Notes under the pieces: generated by a model | Databases searched by the model: none | The model's input: the letters and a program-made list of their open reading frames with translations, nothing else | What the model was told of the DNA's origin: nothing | Assembly (NCBI GenBank): GCA_002315855.1 | Contig: DCIG01000003.1 | Location: 1-24,325, forward strand | DNA: 24,325 nucleotides | Reading direction: 5' to 3' | Source: Lentisphaeria bacterium UBA1732 | GTDB taxonomy: Bacteria; Verrucomicrobiota; Lentisphaeria; Victivallales; UBA1829 | In this document: positions 21,553-24,325 of the stretch, piece by piece | How the letters are laid out: every line of letters starts with the position of its first letter | Numbering within the stretch: the first letter of the stretch is position 1 | Made by a program: the position numbers and the translations under genes

Positions 21553-24246
21553 TTATTTTGGAGTTTCTTTAAGCAGTTCATCCAGTTTTTGAATCAGCTG
21601 ATCGGCGAGATCAAGAGTACCGAACTTGAAATTCACGCAATGATCGTGACGGTACCAGATGTCTTTACCGTCAATGTTTGTGTTTTCAGGAAGACGACGC
21701 AACCCCACCTCGATTGAATTGCCGTTAGAGGCCACACTGACAAAATCGCTCTGCGTTTTTATTCCAACCGACAGCCATGGACGAAGCCAATCCCAATCCC
21801 ATTTGCATCGTATGGGGAATTGCCGTGCTCCGTCAACATAATAAACCTTTGCTTGAGGCAGTTGCTCTTGTATTTCCTTGAACAGAGAATAGCGCTTATC
21901 GTTTTTAAGAATTTGATTGGAATCCAGCTTGAGGGTATTAAACCACTTATCATAGATTTTTTTGAATCTTTTCACGGTAGCAATGCAGAATTTAACACGT
22001 TGGTCTGAAACGTTCGGTTCCTTAAAAAATTCCTCTGAGACGATATCTTGTGGATCAATGCAGAGCGCTTCCCGTTTATTCTGACAATCGCTGTCTCCTT
22101 TTAAAACCGGATAGAACTCATTTCGTTTATTATCATGAAGTGCACGGTTCAATGAAAATGGAAGCGGAGCAAGATTTCCGATGGAATTTTTCAATTCAAA
22201 ACAAAGAGCTGTTCCATCCATTCCTTTTATTTTGTTGAACCAGTTTTGGGGAAGAATATGGTCATAATCCCATGGACAGGAATCATCGGCCCATTCCTCA
22301 AGATAAGAATCATATTTAATATTCTTGATACTCTCCCGACAGGCAAAAAGCAGTATACTGTAAGCTCTTGGATTACCGTAACCTTTTTTGAGCAGATCAA
22401 GTGAGAAATGATTTTCCGGTTTAACCCACCAATCTTTCAATTTATCGATTGAATCGACATCATCAAAGGTACACGGGTCGATTGGAACAGGAAGAACGGG
22501 GTTGCTGCGGTAACAGTCTTTCAATGCATCCCTGAATCCCTGATATAGTCCTTCTTGTGAGCGGATCGTTCGCAGAACACGCCGTATATCGCCGGCAAAA
22601 CAATGAATATATTCCGCCATTCCAAGGGCTGTTTGCAGCTCTGCTTCCTCCATATCACGAGCTGTCAGAAGCAAAAACAAGTAGAGATCGCCATTTGCAT
22701 AAGTGCAGTAACGTGATCTGTGCCAGTGTGTAAAACCATGTTCGGGCGAATCCAAGTTAAGGGCCTTATCAATTCTTTTGACCAGCTCTGGAAATTCTTT
22801 ATCCATGAAAACGACAAAATTTTGCAGGTTTATCGGGTTATTATCCCCCAATACTATTCGATTCACCAGTTCCAAAATGGAACCAGAGTAAAACTCTTTT
22901 TCGGCGGATGCAAAACAGCGTAGCGCAAGATGGGCAATGCGGGCAGAAGATGCCATTCCTTTCTGAGCAATTTCCTCAATTTTCTTTCGGAAACCATTTC
23001 CGAGTTTTGATTTCAACACAGAGTAGGCAAGTTCTTCGTCATCCGGGACAACACCGCCGCGTCCGATTCTTGTAAAGAACAATGCGAGGTCTTCTGCAGT
23101 TACAATTGAAGCATCCGTCAATAAAATTCCGTAGGAATCCAGTCTTTCAACGGCGTTCACTATTTTTTCCCAATAATTTTCATCGGGAACCCAATCTTTC
23201 ATTTTTTCAAAACCTGGCCAATATTGTTTTCCCCAGTTTTTAAAATTTTCCCATGTTTTCAAGGGTGAGGGTGTCTTAATCCATGATGTCAGTAATGAAA
23301 ATGGAATTGGTTGATTCGCTATGAGCGGCGTCAGTTCATACGGATATGGTTTTCCGGCATTATCATCATGCCCGTTAATTCCTTTTGCAGCCTCGCGTTT
23401 TTCTTCGGCAGACAAAAGAGAATTTTTCATTTCATCGGATAATATGTGATATCCCCACGGCTGGGAGCAGGTCGTGATGTGAAAAGAAAATTTCTTTTCG
23501 CCTCGTTTCAGATCACTGTTGTCTTTATCAAGATCAATCCAGAGAATCGGTGCTTTTTTGTTCCCGTTTGCAGGAGGAAATGTTCCAAATCCCAGGCAGA
23601 TTGCTGTAGATCTTTGCTGTCCATCAAGAAGTTCCAATTTATTGTTATTTTCCTGAACAGAAAAAGTCCCAATAGGAAATCTTCTCATAATGGAATCCCA
23701 AAGAGTTGCACTGCGGGCAACATTCCAAACTTTTCCTCGTTGAATGTCTGGAATCACCAGTATTTCTTCAGTCAGCATATCATGAATTTCACGCGGGGTG
23801 CAAGTCATATATCCGCCATGGAGATGTTTTCCATCCGGCTGCCCAGGAGCCTTAGTCATTGACACTTCTTGGCTAAAAATGGGTGCAACAACATTTATGA
23901 GTTTATCAATGTCTTTTCCCAAATCATCTTCAGAAAAAACGGGGGTCCGTGTCTGCCAGTATTTGGAACTGTAATAGGTGAAAAAGCAATAGTTTCGTAA
24001 ATTTGCATCACCACCGAAACAATCATGCGCACGATCGATATAATCCGGATATTCGTTTCCTTCAATATGGAATTCAACAAAAAATAAACTGCCTCGCTGA
24101 ATCAGCTCATAATGGATAGAGTCATTGTCAGTGATGCCTTCGGGTGCGGCATATACCCATGATTTACCATCGTCTTTGAAGTTAAACTGATCAGAAGGAA
24201 ATTTTTCGATAAATTTCACCTTCAGACTTTCAAAATTTACACTCAT
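21553..24246 (-). CDS. DUF262-HNH protein, GmrSD/SspE-like putative defence nuclease
   Basis: The 897-residue protein carries the DUF262 (GmrS-type) NTPase-like signature: IPDIQRGKVW (165-174), a DSIMRRFPIGTF segment (184-195), D208-GQQR212, and the ALFFTRIGRGGVVPDDEEL stretch (388-406). A DUF1524/HNH-type nuclease region follows with YDHILPQNW (D662, H663), N691 in SIGNLAPL and N700 in SLNRAL. This single-chain order is that of type IV restriction enzymes such as GmrSD fusions, BrxU and SspE. Domains at about 1-130 and 780-897 are not recognised. The ATG at 24246 has GAAGGAG 8 nt upstream; an upstream TTG is rejected. Base composition looks clearly more AT-rich than its neighbours, suggesting acquisition. 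No modification genes are visible within the window, which ends 79 bp upstream. Confidence 0.8.
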   Translation of the reverse strand: MSVNFESLKVKFIEKFPSDQFNFKDDGKSWVYAAPEGITDNDSIHYELIQRGSLFFVEFHIEGNEYPDYIDRAHDCFGGDANLRNYCFFTYYSSKYWQTRTPVFSEDDLGKDIDKLINVVAPIFSQEVSMTKAPGQPDGKHLHGGYMTCTPREIHDMLTEEILVIPDIQRGKVWNVARSATLWDSIMRRFPIGTFSVQENNNKLELLDGQQRSTAICLGFGTFPPANGNKKAPILWIDLDKDNSDLKRGEKKFSFHITTCSQPWGYHILSDEMKNSLLSAEEKREAAKGINGHDDNAGKPYPYELTPLIANQPIPFSLLTSWIKTPSPLKTWENFKNWGKQYWPGFEKMKDWVPDENYWEKIVNAVERLDSYGILLTDASIVTAEDLALFFTRIGRGGVVPDDEELAYSVLKSKLGNGFRKKIEEIAQKGMASSARIAHLALRCFASAEKEFYSGSILELVNRIVLGDNNPINLQNFVVFMDKEFPELVKRIDKALNLDSPEHGFTHWHRSRYCTYANGDLYLFLLLTARDMEEAELQTALGMAEYIHCFAGDIRRVLRTIRSQEGLYQGFRDALKDCYRSNPVLPVPIDPCTFDDVDSIDKLKDWWVKPENHFSLDLLKKGYGNPRAYSILLFACRESIKNIKYDSYLEEWADDSCPWDYDHILPQNWFNKIKGMDGTALCFELKNSIGNLAPLPFSLNRALHDNKRNEFYPVLKGDSDCQNKREALCIDPQDIVSEEFFKEPNVSDQRVKFCIATVKRFKKIYDKWFNTLKLDSNQILKNDKRYSLFKEIQEQLPQAKVYYVDGARQFPIRCKWDWDWLRPWLSVGIKTQSDFVSVASNGNSIEVGLRRLPENTNIDGKDIWYRHDHCVNFKFGTLDLADQLIQKLDELLKETPK

Positions 24247-24295
24247 TTTCTTTTCTCCTTCTCTCCAAATATTAAACAATGCTTGTTCAAAAGAT

Positions 24296-24324
24296 AATAT
24301 ATTTAATGGAAAGTTTTTTGTTAT
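24296..24324 (-). promoter_or_regulatory. Possible promoter of the DUF262-HNH gene
   Basis: On the minus strand ATAACA (24324-24319) is followed after 17 bp by TATATT (24301-24296), giving a leader of about 45 nt. The region is very AT-rich and sits at the window edge, so the match could be by chance. Confidence 0.35.
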
Positions 24325-24325
24325 G

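Noticed and set aside
21390..21581. Small open frame of 63 codons in the dacA/DUF262 gap
   Set aside because: No ribosome-binding site, AT-rich composition and partial overlap with the end of the DUF262-HNH gene; no recognisable product.
1..24325. CRISPR arrays, insertion sequences, prophage or integrative-element ends
   Set aside because: No regularly spaced repeats, transposase, integrase or paired attachment-like repeats were seen; the tRNA genes show no adjacent duplicated 3' ends.

Overview
The window reads as a chromosomal segment of a Gram-negative bacterium, most likely from the PVC group (Lentisphaerota/Verrucomicrobiota-like). This placement is an inference from gene content and protein style, not a database result. 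It rests on TolB, a meso-diaminopimelate-type MurE, secreted Sel1-repeat and thioredoxin proteins with PVC-style sequences (for example a GSDWCPPC active site), UDP-glucuronate decarboxylase, and tRNA genes without an encoded CCA. Coding density is high and almost all genes are intact. Promoters resembling TTGAAA-17-TATATT recur throughout.

Left part (1-9.7 kb): sfsA and a metallo-beta-lactamase-fold hydrolase overlap on the + strand. They converge on a DtxR/MntR-type metalloregulator with its own extended -10 promoter. Next comes a minus-strand run, hisF - Sel1-repeat protein - tolB - folC, which one strong promoter upstream of hisF could drive. After it lies nadC behind a YmdB/TIGR00282 metallophosphoesterase gene (minus).

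Middle (9.7-16.7 kb): ymdB faces a two-gene + operon for polytopic membrane proteins, one of the YbhN/AglD/LPG-synthase membrane family and one GT-C glycosyltransferase-like. The intergenic region contains a palindromic -10 that could serve both directions. A CAU tRNA follows with its own promoter and terminator, and a second terminator closes the opposite strand. Then come a secreted thioredoxin-like protein with an internal duplication, an AmrS-like radical SAM enzyme that lacks the usual C-terminal tail, tRNA-Lys(UUU), and a UDP-xylose synthase gene with a long hairpin in its leader.

Right part (16.7-24.3 kb): a peptidoglycan operon dacA-murF-murE (minus). It supplies the two late Mur ligases that add meso-DAP and D-Ala-D-Ala, plus a membrane-anchored D,D-carboxypeptidase that trims the product. 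A 440-bp AT-rich gap with a strong inverted repeat separates it from a large, visibly more AT-rich DUF262-HNH (GmrSD/SspE-like) gene. That gene is the only clear accessory, defence-type locus here.

Most of the window is housekeeping. The items most worth a second look are the DUF262-HNH protein with its two flanking unknown domains, the paired membrane glycosyltransferase operon, the duplicated thioredoxin-like protein, the truncated AmrS, and several structured or palindromic regulatory regions.
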